Assembly (NCBI GenBank): GCA_018436785.1
Contig: JAHDKR010000037.1
Location: 1-38,789 of the forward strand
Direction: 5' to 3'
Source: Synergistaceae bacterium
GTDB taxonomy: Bacteria; Synergistota; Synergistia; Synergistales; Aminobacteriaceae
DNA length: 38,789 nucleotides
Below, in pieces: positions 16,505 through 25,491 of this stretch. Made by a program: the position numbers and the translations under genes. Positions within the stretch are counted from its first letter, which is position 1. Every line of letters begins with the position of its first letter. The notes under the pieces were generated by a model, which was not told the origin of the DNA, searched no databases, and worked only from the letters and a program-made list of their open reading frames with translations.

Positions 16505-17560
16505 TTAATCAAGCGTTTTTTTGTACTCTCCCCATTGACCGATGTCGATCCACTTTCTGTGTACCGGAAAAACCCCCACTCTGCCGCCGTTTGATTGCAC
16601 GCGCTCGATCAGGTCGGGCATGTCAATCTTTTCTCCTTCGTCGATCAGATCTGAGCATTGTGGTTCGAGGATATAGACGCCGGAGTTCACGATCAGGGGA
16701 ACGTCGGGTTTCTCCTCGATACGGTCGAAGTCGCCCTCTTTCAGATGGATTACGCCGTAAGGGACGTTCACCTTTTTAAGCGCGCCTACGACGGTGAAGG
16801 CGTATCCGTTCTCGCGGTGGAATTGGAGTGCTGAGGCGTAGTCCATGTCCACAAGTATATCGCAGTTGCTGACGAAGAAGGTTTCTTTCAAACTGTCCTT
16901 CATCAAGGTGAGGCTCCCCGCTGTGCCGAGGAACTCTTTCTCTTCGACGCACGTGACGGAACAGCGGAGATTGCCGCGCTCGGTAAGCCATGTCTTGATG
17001 AAGTCCTTGCGGTAGTTGACCGAGATCAGAAAGTCGTGGAAGCCGCACTCGGCGAATGACTCCATGATCAGCTCTAACATCGGCTTGTCGCCTATGGGGA
17101 GCAGCGGCTTGGGAATGATCTTCGTGATCGGGTCGAGCCTGCTGCCGCGCCCCCCCGCCATCACGACTACCTTGTTGGAGCGGGCTTCGACCGTCCGCTC
17201 GCACGAGAGAATGTCATCGAAGCAAATGAGCGAGACGGGCTCGTTCGCACTGTTGACCACGGGAATCCGAGTGATTCCGTGCTCTTCCATCAACGCCTTC
17301 GCTTCGTCGAGCGAGCGGGAAGTGAGGCTCTTCGGGTTCGGGTTATAGACGTCCCGGACGGAGGAGGAAAGTTCTTTCCCGCCGATGATCGCGCGACGGA
17401 TGTCCCCATCCGCGATCGTCCCTTTGAGCGAACCGCATTCGTCCACGACGAAGAGGATCTGCGAAGCAGCCTCGTTCAGCAGTTGCACCGCTTCAAGGAT
17501 CGTCTTGGTCTCCGAAATAGTTATCTTTAAGATGTTGTGCTGCTTTCCGGTATCCTTCAT
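16505..17560 (-). CDS. ptmE: CBS-domain nucleotidyltransferase (glucosamine-1-phosphate guanylyltransferase, PtmE-like)
   Basis: In the Campylobacter pathway PtmE joins GTP and GlcN-1-P to give GDP-GlcN, the first committed step to legionaminic acid. The 351-residue protein has two CBS repeats (residues ~1-125; TIADGDIRRAII, ITRIPVVN), then a nucleotidyltransferase domain. The latter opens VVVMAGGRGSRLDPIT with the G-x-G-x-R loop and the lysine in PKPLLPIGDKP. It overlaps the legF stop by 4 bases (ATGA). The IS66 element sits just after its stop. GDP specificity is inferred from the surrounding leg genes; other sugar-1-phosphate transferases share this fold. Confidence 0.82.
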   Translation of the reverse strand: MKDTGKQHNILKITISETKTILEAVQLLNEAASQILFVVDECGSLKGTIADGDIRRAIIGGKELSSSVRDVYNPNPKSLTSRSLDEAKALMEEHGITRIPVVNSANEPVSLICFDDILSCERTVEARSNKVVVMAGGRGSRLDPITKIIPKPLLPIGDKPMLELIMESFAECGFHDFLISVNYRKDFIKTWLTERGNLRCSVTCVEEKEFLGTAGSLTLMKDSLKETFFVSNCDILVDMDYASALQFHRENGYAFTVVGALKKVNVPYGVIHLKEGDFDRIEEKPDVPLIVNSGVYILEPQCSDLIDEGEKIDMPDLIERVQSNGGRVGVFPVHRKWIDIGQWGEYKKTLD

Positions 17561-18330
17561 GGCGACTCCTTTCCGCCCGTCAGCGCCAGTTTCTTCCCCC
17601 TCAGCCCCTCCGAAAGCATCTTCTCCCCCGCCCCCAGCAGCAGCTCCATCATCTGTAAATCCTCCTCGGAATCGATGTCGATCAGTCCGTAGTCGCGCAT
17701 CTTGTAGACGCGAAAATCCAGCCGGGTCGGTGACCGAACAGCTCCCCGGAAGACCTCGGGATGGTAGACGTAAATCGAAGCGTTCATGTCGAAGACGCGC
17801 GGTGCCTGCTGGCGGGCGACGAACTCTGAGGGCTTGCAGAGAGCGTATCCCCCCGTTTCATTCGTCTCCACCATGTTGAAGTACGGATTCCGCCGTGACG
17901 GCACAACCGAAAAGACCACCTCGCACATCTCCTGCTCGAAGAGGGAGAACGCCCCCTCCACATCATCGAAGGTCCGCAGCGGTGAGGTAATGTCCAAGTC
18001 AATCAACGCGTCGAAGTGTTTCCCCTCGCGCTCAAAATCGGCTAGTAGCGCTCGCAGCGCATCCATCTTAGCTGCTGAGTCACCAGCCAGCGCGTCGGAG
18101 CGCTTGTGCAGCAGGGCTACGGGGCAGAAGTTGCGAGCAGCGGCCAGTATTTTTTCCGAATCGCTGTCCGCTACAATCGTCTTTCGCACGTCCTCTCGTC
18201 CTTCGAAGACGTGCTCTGCGTCGTACAGTGTCCACGCGATCAGGGGTACGCCGCAGAGGGGGCGAAGGTTTTTGTTCCGGATTCCCTTCGAGCCTCCTCG
18301 TCCGCAGACTGTGATCAGAATCTCCTTCAT
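17557..18330 (-). CDS. legF: CMP-legionaminic acid / CMP-nonulosonic acid synthetase
   Basis: The 257-residue cytidylyltransferase activates the nonulosonic acid with CTP before transfer. The N-terminus shows CGRGGSKGIRNKNLRPL, the CTP-binding motif of NeuA/LegF/PtmB, with CGR replacing the usual AR. The region LIDLDITSPLRT corresponds to the sugar and metal site. It overlaps both neighbours by 4 bases. Legionaminic rather than sialic or pseudaminic acid is inferred from the adjacent ptmE and the legB/legC/legG/legI set. Confidence 0.87.
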   Translation of the reverse strand: MKEILITVCGRGGSKGIRNKNLRPLCGVPLIAWTLYDAEHVFEGREDVRKTIVADSDSEKILAAARNFCPVALLHKRSDALAGDSAAKMDALRALLADFEREGKHFDALIDLDITSPLRTFDDVEGAFSLFEQEMCEVVFSVVPSRRNPYFNMVETNETGGYALCKPSEFVARQQAPRVFDMNASIYVYHPEVFRGAVRSPTRLDFRVYKMRDYGLIDIDSEEDLQMMELLLGAGEKMLSEGLRGKKLALTGGKESP

Positions 18331-19241
18331 TGAGCTCTCCCTCCCTCGGCGATACGAAGCGTCTCCAGTGCGTTCTCCAGCGGGTTGAACGAACGCTCCC
18401 CATGCTCCAGCAGGTTCAGAAAGTACGCCATCTCCTGCTCATGGATGTTCGCCTGTGGGAAGGTTGTTGTCTCTCCAGAGGTCAGCGCCGTCACATTGTT
18501 TGCCAGCAGGTCGCAGAGGTAGCTCTCCTCCTCGCAGATTAGCTCCAGCTCCCGCCGAGCTTTTCGCCCGAAGTAGTCGAGATGAACCTCCACCAGTTTG
18601 TTGGCGTAGGTCAGGATGTAAGCCGCCGCGTCGTCGCTGTCGATCTCAAGGCGCGAGAACTTACCGACCACTCGGATCACCTCCCTAGGGTCGCCGAAGA
18701 GATGGCGGGCGTAGTCCAGCTCGTGGATCAGGTCGAGCGCTACGCCTCCCCCCTGTTCGCGCCGCGCGCTGTAGACCGTCCGGTAGTCCCTCCTCTTCCT
18801 CCACTCCGGCAGATAGGAGGAACAGAGCAGGCGCGCCGCTAGTACCCTCTCGGGCATTCGCTCCTTTAGGTATTCCACCACAGGGTGGAAGCGCAGAGGA
18901 CAGGCGACGTGTGTCGTCCTCTCCACGAAGGGGGTGAGTGCATCCGCAGTTACCGCGGAGGTCAAAAAGAGCGGCTTCTCCACAAAGAAGGACTTCCCCA
19001 GAGACTCTGCCCTCAGCAGCGTCTCGTAATGCAGCGAGGTCGGGTTGGTGATGAATATCGCGTCGTATGGCGACTCCAGTTCCTTCCAACAAGAGAAGCA
19101 TCTGTCCACAGCATTCGAAGTCCCGCCGGAGGAGCGCAGTGCGTGGATTTCGGCCCGCTTCCCGCGCCGCTCCAGCAGCGCCCGCAGGTTCATCGCATGC
19201 CGTGTTCCTATCGATCCCATCCCGAAAAAACAGACCTTCAT
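18327..19241 (-). CDS. Gfo/Idh/MocA-family NAD(P)-dependent sugar oxidoreductase (copy 1)
   Basis: The 304-residue protein has the N-terminal Rossmann motif GMGSIGTRH at residues ~7-15. The family motif EKPL (FFVEKPLF) follows near residue 90, as does the CPLRFHP stretch and a central GGVALDLIHELDY with the catalytic-type D-x-x-x-H. The start is ATG 19241, in an ATGA overlap with the next oxidoreductase; a GTG 12 bases earlier is less likely. Such enzymes oxidise, reduce or epimerise nucleotide sugars. Paired copies next to legF suggest a modifying role, but the substrate is unknown. Confidence 0.83.
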   Translation of the reverse strand: MKVCFFGMGSIGTRHAMNLRALLERRGKRAEIHALRSSGGTSNAVDRCFSCWKELESPYDAIFITNPTSLHYETLLRAESLGKSFFVEKPLFLTSAVTADALTPFVERTTHVACPLRFHPVVEYLKERMPERVLAARLLCSSYLPEWRKRRDYRTVYSARREQGGGVALDLIHELDYARHLFGDPREVIRVVGKFSRLEIDSDDAAAYILTYANKLVEVHLDYFGRKARRELELICEEESYLCDLLANNVTALTSGETTTFPQANIHEQEMAYFLNLLEHGERSFNPLENALETLRIAEGGRAQ

Positions 19242-20257
19242 TGCTTCCGCCACTCCTTTTCGATCTCGTCTGCCAGCCTCAAAATCCGTAGGTGCTCGGC
19301 GTAGCTGTAGAGCCTCTCCGTTCGCTCCCCCGCGATCATGCTGAAGAAGCTGCGAAGTTCCTCAAGATAAGGCGTCTCGCTGATGAACTCCGCATACCCT
19401 TCCATCCGCTCAAGCTCCCTCTCGCCCTGCCGAGGCACAATCTCCTCGCCCGAGGGAGCGAGAAAGTGAAGCGACTCCGCCCCCCCTTTCCAGACGATCA
19501 TCCCATCCTCGCCGTCAATGCGAAGCTCACGCACCGCTCTTCGGGAGACGCAGTCCACTGTCAGCGCCCCCGTTGTGCCGTCGGAGTGGCGCAACAGCAG
19601 GTGGCATGTGTCCGGATAGGGGAGCGTCAACGAGCTGGTGTGGCTCCAGAGGCAGCTGTGCTCCGTCACGCCTCCGAAGCTCTTTATCAGCCAGGGAAGC
19701 TCGATGCAGAGCAGCTCGCGCACCGCGTTCGTCCGCGTCGAGCCGACAAAGAACTGGTCGTACCGCTCCCACGGATGCCAGTCGGGGAGGTACTGTCCGA
19801 CGTGGTAATTGTAGAACTTCCGCTCCCCTGCCCTCCCGTGGTTGTCCGCTATCCAGCGGTTCTCCCCCCGGAAGAGCATGGTGGATGATAGGAAGACCAC
19901 CGGAGAGCCACTCTCTTCGAAGGGGAGAATCTCATCGTACCCGTCCTCCACCAGGTCGAGTTCCGTGAAAGTGTGGATTCCCCGCCGAAGCGCCTCCGTC
20001 ACGAAGGGAGCGTGAGCCTCCGGGGGTGTCGAGACGATCAGTGCCTGCGGTGCAAACTTCTCAAGCGCCTCTTCGAACCCCTCGAAGACAGGGCAGCCGA
20101 AGTCGCGGGCGACCACTTCCCTCCTGTCCGCCCGGCTGTCGACGGCGGCAAGAAAGAGGTCGGGGAAGGAGCGCGAGAGAAGACGAAGGCGGCGACGCCC
20201 CATGGAACCAAGACCTATAATGAGTATTCGAAGAGCATCAGTTGTTTTGGATATCAT
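19238..20257 (-). CDS. Gfo/Idh/MocA-family oxidoreductase (copy 2, divergent active site)
   Basis: The 339-residue protein carries the Rossmann motif IGLGSMGRRRL near its start, VSTPPEAHAPF, and then TFTELDLVEDGYD where EKP is expected. The lysine of the EKP motif is thus replaced (ELD). FLSSTMLFRGE and HVGQYLPDWHPWE resemble the substrate region of sugar-nucleotide oxidoreductases. I chose ATG 20257, with AGGA about 8 bases upstream and just downstream of the previous gene's stop; an upstream in-frame start overlaps that gene. The two copies in tandem share little sequence, so they are not a recent duplication. Confidence 0.78.
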   Translation of the reverse strand: MISKTTDALRILIIGLGSMGRRRLRLLSRSFPDLFLAAVDSRADRREVVARDFGCPVFEGFEEALEKFAPQALIVSTPPEAHAPFVTEALRRGIHTFTELDLVEDGYDEILPFEESGSPVVFLSSTMLFRGENRWIADNHGRAGERKFYNYHVGQYLPDWHPWERYDQFFVGSTRTNAVRELLCIELPWLIKSFGGVTEHSCLWSHTSSLTLPYPDTCHLLLRHSDGTTGALTVDCVSRRAVRELRIDGEDGMIVWKGGAESLHFLAPSGEEIVPRQGERELERMEGYAEFISETPYLEELRSFFSMIAGERTERLYSYAEHLRILRLADEIEKEWRKQ

Positions 20258-20300
20258 AGTTGGTCCTCGCTCTAAAGACTTTTTTCCTCTTTTTTCGACA

Positions 20301-21269
20301 TCAACATGGTTGCAGTACGATCTGCATTTTGTATCCCAGTTTATACTTATGAATGAATTCTCCGGAGAGGAACGGAAGATCGTTCCCTCCATCCTTGTCG
20401 CCGAAGTAGGGATCCTCGTAGTCGAAGTGCTTGCCTAGCACCTTGCTCTCGTCTATTACCGTTTCAAGAGAGAGAATCCTAAACCCGTTCTTCTCGCACA
20501 AGGACGAGATCGAATCGGGGGTGTAGAGGTTGACATGCTCTATCCCGTCGAACATGTTGCACCGTGCGTGCAGCGTCCGCGCCGCAAGCGACCATGCGTT
20601 GGGAATCTGAAAAAAGGCGACGCCTTGCGAAGAGAGAATCTTTCGAAGGGTATTAAGGTACTCCGCGCCGTTTTGCATGTGCTCGAAGACATCCCACATG
20701 GTGATCGCATCGAATGAAACGTCGAAGTCGATCGTCTCCACTGGCACGTCCCAAATCCGGTGGCCTCTTTCACGGGCGATGGCGACCTCGGCTTGGTTCA
20801 GCTCCACGCCGCAAGTTTTCCAGCCTCGTCGAGAGGCAAGGTCGAGAAAAAAACCTCCCGAGCAGCCGATATCGAGCAGAGCGCCACCATCTTTGAAGCG
20901 TGAAAGCGTATCGAGCCCCTTGGAATAGATGGAGACGTAGAAGTCGCTCTCGCTCTCGTGCGCGGAAGCCTGACAGGAACTGTTGTTCTTGTAGTATTCG
21001 ACAAGCGCGTCATCCTTGAAGACTGGATTCAAGTAGACCATTCCACACTCGCCGCACTTGACGTACGTTCCGCCGTTCTTCTCGAACATGCGGCGCGGAG
21101 CATCCGCAGCGCACACCGGGCATGGCCGGTGATGCGTCAGGCATTCCGCGACGAGCCCCGTCGCGGGGTCGATAAAAGAGCGCCTGTAAGCATCCGTAGT
21201 ATCGTACATCTGTTTTCTTTGACGATGCAACTCCGTGGCATCGCTTTCCCGTATTGCGGATTCCGGCAT
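20301..21269 (-). CDS. Class I SAM-dependent methyltransferase with N-terminal zinc-binding motif
   Basis: This 322-residue protein has four cysteines in CPVC and CGECG (residues ~50-76), a zinc knuckle found in many sugar methyltransferases. The SAM-binding motif LLDIGCSGGFFLDLA follows, then AITMWDVFEHM as motif II/III and FFQIPNAWS. It begins directly after the HisF-like stop (TGA then ATG) with GGGGGCG upstream. It may methylate the sugar or its amidino group. Legionella legionaminic acid carries N-methylacetimidoyl groups, which is established, but linking this gene to that is inference. Confidence 0.83.
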   Translation of the reverse strand: MPESAIRESDATELHRQRKQMYDTTDAYRRSFIDPATGLVAECLTHHRPCPVCAADAPRRMFEKNGGTYVKCGECGMVYLNPVFKDDALVEYYKNNSSCQASAHESESDFYVSIYSKGLDTLSRFKDGGALLDIGCSGGFFLDLASRRGWKTCGVELNQAEVAIARERGHRIWDVPVETIDFDVSFDAITMWDVFEHMQNGAEYLNTLRKILSSQGVAFFQIPNAWSLAARTLHARCNMFDGIEHVNLYTPDSISSLCEKNGFRILSLETVIDESKVLGKHFDYEDPYFGDKDGGNDLPFLSGEFIHKYKLGYKMQIVLQPC

Positions 21270-22085
21270 TCAGTTCGCCCCCTTGAAAAGATTTCGTAAA
21301 GACTCCGTAGTTTCGCCATCCCAGCACGGCAGATCGACGCCTTCGGCAAGCAGCTCCTCCCGAGCGCGGCAGAGACCGTCGCAGACGAAGTTGAAGAGGT
21401 TCGCCGTGGCCACCGCGTCCACTCGGCTGTCCCGCAGCCCTTCGAGGAAGTGCGGAGATTTTCCCACGCCCCCCGTCAGGATCAACGGAACGGGCATATC
21501 CGGAGGAAGGAAGTCCAGCATCTCCATATCCAGCCCCTGCCCCGTACCATCGCGGTCGATGGAGTAGAGGTAGATCTCCCCCACGCCGAGCGAGAGAGCC
21601 ATGCGCACACTCTCGGCGAGCGACCCATCCACAAGACGCTCGCCGTTCTCCGTTCGGATCTCGTACACTTCGCCGCTTCGTTTCGCGTCCAACGAAGCGA
21701 TGACCGCCTGCCCGCCGTACAGCGAGACGATCTTCCGCACCTCCTCCGGAAGAGTGAAGAGGGCCGTGTTCACCACGATCTTGTCCGCCCCGGAGGCGAA
21801 GAGCCTCCCGGCGTCCTCGGCGCTCCGAACGCCTCCCCCCGCCGCTATCGGGATGAAGCACTCCTCGGTGAGGGCGGCGAGGCACTCCGCGAATGCCCCC
21901 CTGTTCCTCTCCCCCTTGGAGACGTCCAGCACGATCAGTTCGTCGATAGCCAGAGTGATCCGGGAGAAGACATAGTTCCTCTTCAGCCAGTCGAGGCTGC
22001 CGACCCGCTGAAGGCGGAAGTTCCTGCTCAGTATGAAGGAACCTCCATCGTACAGCAGGGTGAATATGATTCTCTTTTTCAGCAT
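21270..22085 (-). CDS. HisF-like ammonia-channelling subunit for sugar amidination (second copy)
   Basis: The 271-residue TIM barrel begins MLKKRIIFTLLYDGGSF, again lacking the first catalytic aspartate of HisF (CLDV is TLLY), while the second, in VIASLDAKR, is kept. Barrel motifs AAGGGVRS, DRDGTGQG and LTGGVGKS are present. It is longer than the first copy, chiefly at the C-terminus. The ATG at 22085 overlaps the HisH-like stop by 7 bases. It is not closely similar to the copy at 4625-5392, so the two modules are anciently separate rather than a local duplication. Confidence 0.85.
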   Translation of the reverse strand: MLKKRIIFTLLYDGGSFILSRNFRLQRVGSLDWLKRNYVFSRITLAIDELIVLDVSKGERNRGAFAECLAALTEECFIPIAAGGGVRSAEDAGRLFASGADKIVVNTALFTLPEEVRKIVSLYGGQAVIASLDAKRSGEVYEIRTENGERLVDGSLAESVRMALSLGVGEIYLYSIDRDGTGQGLDMEMLDFLPPDMPVPLILTGGVGKSPHFLEGLRDSRVDAVATANLFNFVCDGLCRAREELLAEGVDLPCWDGETTESLRNLFKGAN

Positions 22086-22720
22086 CGTTCGCTCATCCTC
22101 AAAAAATTGCGTAACAGAAGCAGCCCGTTGGATTGGCTCTTCTCGGGGTGGAACTGCGCTCCGCAGATGTTCTCCCTCTGAACGGCCGCGAGAAAGGGCT
22201 CTCCGTAGACGCAGATACCCTCGCTGCAATCGCCGCTTTCAATCGGCGAGGCTCTGTAGGAGTGGACGAAATAGAAGACGGCATCCTCCGGCATCTCCTC
22301 GAAGAGCCCCTCGCGCCGTGAGAAGTCGACCGAGTCGAAGCCGACATGCGGTATTTTCAATCCATTCATCTTCTCTGCCGGGAAGCGCTCGACGACGCCT
22401 CCGAGCAGGCCCAGCCCCTCCGCGCCGCCGTCCTCCGTTCCGAAGTCGAAGAGCAGTTGCATTCCGAGGCAGATGCCCAGCAGGCACGTTCCTCTTTCTA
22501 GCACGCTTTCCAGAATCGCCCTGTCAAGATGCTTCGAGCGGATCGTCTCCATCGCCTTCCGGAAGGAACCCACCCCCGGAAGAACAAGGCACGGCGCGGA
22601 AGCCACGACGAGAGGATCGTCCGTCGCCTCCGCCTCGCACCCCAAGTAGCGGAAGGCGTTCAGAACGGAGCGCATATTCCCCATTCCGTAATCGACGACG
22701 AACACCCGCCTCCCGCCCAT
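22079..22720 (-). CDS. HisH-like glutamine amidotransferase for sugar amidination (second copy)
   Basis: The 213-residue glutaminase shows the catalytic Cys in GICLGMQLLF and the His/Glu in AQFHPEKSQ. The N-terminus VFVVDYGMGNMRSV is typical of HisH. The start at 22720 shares one base with the stop of the amidotransferase gene (TAATG), so translation is coupled. With the HisF-like gene downstream it completes the second amidination set. Confidence 0.88.
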   Translation of the reverse strand: MGGRRVFVVDYGMGNMRSVLNAFRYLGCEAEATDDPLVVASAPCLVLPGVGSFRKAMETIRSKHLDRAILESVLERGTCLLGICLGMQLLFDFGTEDGGAEGLGLLGGVVERFPAEKMNGLKIPHVGFDSVDFSRREGLFEEMPEDAVFYFVHSYRASPIESGDCSEGICVYGEPFLAAVQRENICGAQFHPEKSQSNGLLLLRNFLRMSERC

Positions 22721-23832
22721 TACTCCACCGTGAAGAGAGGCGTCCAGCGCCCGTCTTTCTTTTCGAAAAGATCCCTGTTGACCCAGCGGTCGAGCACCGC
22801 GTCGAACTCTTCCTGCGTCATCCGGTAGTAGTCGAGATAGGTCGGGACGAACTCGTCGGGATACTGACCGTCGTAGAGCCGTACCAGATTGACTCCCTGT
22901 TCCCTCGTCATCGCGCCGCGTCGGATTTCGATGCCGACATCCTGAGTCGCCCTCCCGAAGCCGAACTTCAGATACATCATGTAGGTGTGCAGCGCGTAGA
23001 GCGCCTGGTCGTTCTGGGCGAAGTTGGTGAAGGTGCCGCTGTTCGACCCGCTCGCCTCCTGAAGCCCGCACTTCTCCTTGGCGACGAGATAGTTACGGTA
23101 GGGATCCCACGACTCGAAGTACGACCAGTGCGTGATGCTCAGTTCCTTGCCGAGAAGCTCCTTCTCCGAGGGGAACTTGAAGAAGTAGAGCTGCGCCTCC
23201 GAGAGTCCGGATGCGTCCAGCACCTTCTCGTACCCTCCTTCGAGATAGATTCTCCGCATATACTCGATGGAGTAGATCGCGCGGTTCTTCGACTCCGTGG
23301 AGCCGCCGTACTCCACCTCGCCGTCCTCTCCGTAGAAGAGAAGGGGGATGTTCAAGTTCACCGCCAGGCGAACGACTGCGGCCTGTATGGAGATAAGCCA
23401 GCCGTAGTATGGAAAACCTTTTTCGATGAATCCCGCCCTGTTGAGCACTCTCATGGCTTCCGAGTCCGGATTGATCTGGATGTGGTTGAATCCGCTGTTG
23501 ATGAAGTTCTTGAGATTCGTGTTCCCCAGATCAAGAGAGAGCGCCGGGGTAACGGTGATGCACAGGGGAGTCATTCCGTAGTCGTCCCGCAGGCGGCATG
23601 CGACATACGAGCCGTCCTTGCCCCCGCTGACGGGAACGACGCAGTCGAAACCTCCGTCCTTCGATCTGTACTTGTCCAGTAGTTCGCGAAGCTCCTCTTG
23701 GCGCTTCGTCCAGTCCAGACTCTTTTTCTCCTCCGCCCACTGACAGGCGTTGCACCATCCGCGAGCATCGAAGGCTACCCTCGGACGGGTAGACATGTTC
23801 AGGCAATTCGTGCACCAAAAGACGTTCGCCAT
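22720..23832 (-). CDS. N-acetyl sugar amidotransferase, WbpG/PseA family (second copy)
   Basis: This 370-residue ATP-dependent amidotransferase has CTNCL and CNAC zinc-type cysteines near the start and the PP-loop motif PVSGGKDGSYVACRL at about residues 66-80. YGEDGEVEYGGS follows in the catalytic region. I chose ATG 23832 because AAGGAG lies 9 bases upstream; the ATG 9 bases earlier is directly joined to that ribosome site. Its sequence differs strongly from the copy at 3485-4621 (SGGKDGSY against SGGIDSSY). It heads a compact unit of amidotransferase, HisH-like, HisF-like and methyltransferase. Confidence 0.87.
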   Translation of the reverse strand: MANVFWCTNCLNMSTRPRVAFDARGWCNACQWAEEKKSLDWTKRQEELRELLDKYRSKDGGFDCVVPVSGGKDGSYVACRLRDDYGMTPLCITVTPALSLDLGNTNLKNFINSGFNHIQINPDSEAMRVLNRAGFIEKGFPYYGWLISIQAAVVRLAVNLNIPLLFYGEDGEVEYGGSTESKNRAIYSIEYMRRIYLEGGYEKVLDASGLSEAQLYFFKFPSEKELLGKELSITHWSYFESWDPYRNYLVAKEKCGLQEASGSNSGTFTNFAQNDQALYALHTYMMYLKFGFGRATQDVGIEIRRGAMTREQGVNLVRLYDGQYPDEFVPTYLDYYRMTQEEFDAVLDRWVNRDLFEKKDGRWTPLFTVE

Positions 23833-23972
23833 GTTCCGCATCTCCTTTGCATCCCGTTTTAACTGAGGCTGCGTTGTTTTTTCAGCGTTCGGCCTATATT
23901 CTCGCCGGTTTTTCGAAATCGCTACTTTTGGGTTGCCTCTCTCAGGTTATAGAGGAATTCATTGAAAAAACA

Positions 23973-25361
23973 TTAATTTTGCCTGAATCCTCTAAAAGAA
24001 GCATCCTTTTCAATATAGAGTTTCCGCAGCGTCTCTTGTTGCTGTTTGTTTCTGTACGAATGGTAGTGATCCAGCAGTCTCTCATTAGCATCATATAAAG
24101 CTGCATATGCCTCGTCATCGGAAAGATCCGAAAAATTCACCGTAAAGAGATCGGAATTGATGTGTTTGTTTTCGTAGAAATCTTCGCAGTTCTTGATAAG
24201 TCCCTTGGACACAGCCAGATTGTAAAGCTCGGTTCCGGGATACGGCGTTACAGGGCGAATCGTCCTCAACTGAGCGTGGTCGTCGTATTTGAGCAGGAGG
24301 TTCACTCCGTTCTCAAGAGAGGAGTGGTTTTCGCCGATATTGCCGAAAATAATGTTCAATCCGGGACTGATCCCCGCTTGGAGCGTGTTTTCGACTCCTT
24401 CAATGATTTGGTTGACCGAGAGGTTTTTTCTCATGTTCTTCAATGCGACATCGTCTACGGATTCGATGCCGTAGTTGATAAAGACGCACCCCGCCTTTTT
24501 CATCAACTTCAGTACTTCCGGTCGCGCATAGTTCAATCTGCCGTTGCAATCCCATTTGAAGTGTAGGCCGCTGGAGAGAAATGCCTCGCAGAGGGACTGC
24601 GTTCTTTCGGGAGAACTCATCAGCAGTTCATCTGAAAAATCAATGAAAGAAACACAGTATTTTTTTACAAGTATTTCGATCTCCTGCAAGATACTCTCCG
24701 CTGAGCGTGGTCTGAATCCTTCGTCCATCCGGTAGCAAAAATTACACTTAAATGGGCAGCCTCGTCCGGACAGTACCGACATGCACCGCTGATTGTTCCT
24801 TATGTTCGGCATGCGCAACAGAGTATAATGATCCATGGGAAATATATCCCAAGCCGGAAAGGGTATGGCGTCTACATCGATGATTGGAGGGCGTCTCTTC
24901 GTTTGGTGGAAACTACCGTTTTCAAAGAACGCGATTCCGGCTACGTTTTTCAGGTCGCCTCCATTGAATTTAGTCATCAGGTAATCGACAACGGTCTCTT
25001 CTCCTTCACCGATAATGACAACGTCGGCCTCCATCTTTCGCAAAAAGAACTCCGGCTCCGGAGAAGGGAGGTGCCCTCCGAGCATTACAAGCGGTCTGTT
25101 TTTCGAGCTGTTGATCGCCCGGCAAAGCGCGAGCACTTTTCTGTATTGGTAGTAACCGCCGCACGCTCCGATACCTACGACATCGAAGCGCTCCCGGTCG
25201 AGATAGTTAGTGAGATGTTCTTCGGGATAGTGGTACACATCCTGATTGTAGATTTCGACATCATACCCCTTATGCCGCAGAGTTGAAGCGATATATGCGA
25301 GACCTTGGGGAAAGCAAGAGACAAACGAGTCGTTATCGTAAGCTATTAACAAGACCCTCAT
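23973..25361 (-). CDS. Radical SAM protein with N-terminal B12-binding-like domain
   Basis: The 462-residue protein has a cobalamin-binding-type Rossmann domain (residues ~1-145; PQGLAYIASTLRHKGYDVE, MLGGHLPSP, VVIIGEGEETV). A radical SAM core follows, with the iron-sulfur cysteines in GRGCPFKCNFCY at about residue 205. The usual D-x-H-x-x-G cobalamin motif is not evident, so B12 binding is uncertain. The ATG at 25361 follows AAAAGGAGG. It is more AT-rich than its neighbours and is followed by a 140-base gap, so it may be a later addition. Members methylate, dehydrate or rearrange diverse substrates; the substrate here is unknown. Confidence 0.8.
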   Translation of the reverse strand: MRVLLIAYDNDSFVSCFPQGLAYIASTLRHKGYDVEIYNQDVYHYPEEHLTNYLDRERFDVVGIGACGGYYQYRKVLALCRAINSSKNRPLVMLGGHLPSPEPEFFLRKMEADVVIIGEGEETVVDYLMTKFNGGDLKNVAGIAFFENGSFHQTKRRPPIIDVDAIPFPAWDIFPMDHYTLLRMPNIRNNQRCMSVLSGRGCPFKCNFCYRMDEGFRPRSAESILQEIEILVKKYCVSFIDFSDELLMSSPERTQSLCEAFLSSGLHFKWDCNGRLNYARPEVLKLMKKAGCVFINYGIESVDDVALKNMRKNLSVNQIIEGVENTLQAGISPGLNIIFGNIGENHSSLENGVNLLLKYDDHAQLRTIRPVTPYPGTELYNLAVSKGLIKNCEDFYENKHINSDLFTVNFSDLSDDEAYAALYDANERLLDHYHSYRNKQQQETLRKLYIEKDASFRGFRQN

Positions 25362-25491
25362 TGTTGCAAGACCTCCTTTTCACGAGAGCGGAACGAGTCA
25401 AACACATTCTTCTTGATTGTAGGGAAGGTAAAAACGAACCATTCATTATAATGTCCTGAGTATATTTTTTTTTCGAAAAGGCTTTTTGCCG

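Noticed and set aside
25445..25450. A perfect TATAAT upstream of the radical SAM gene on the minus strand
   Set aside because: No credible -35 box lies at 16-18 bases (only an A run), and there is no extended -10. AT-rich sequence makes chance matches likely.
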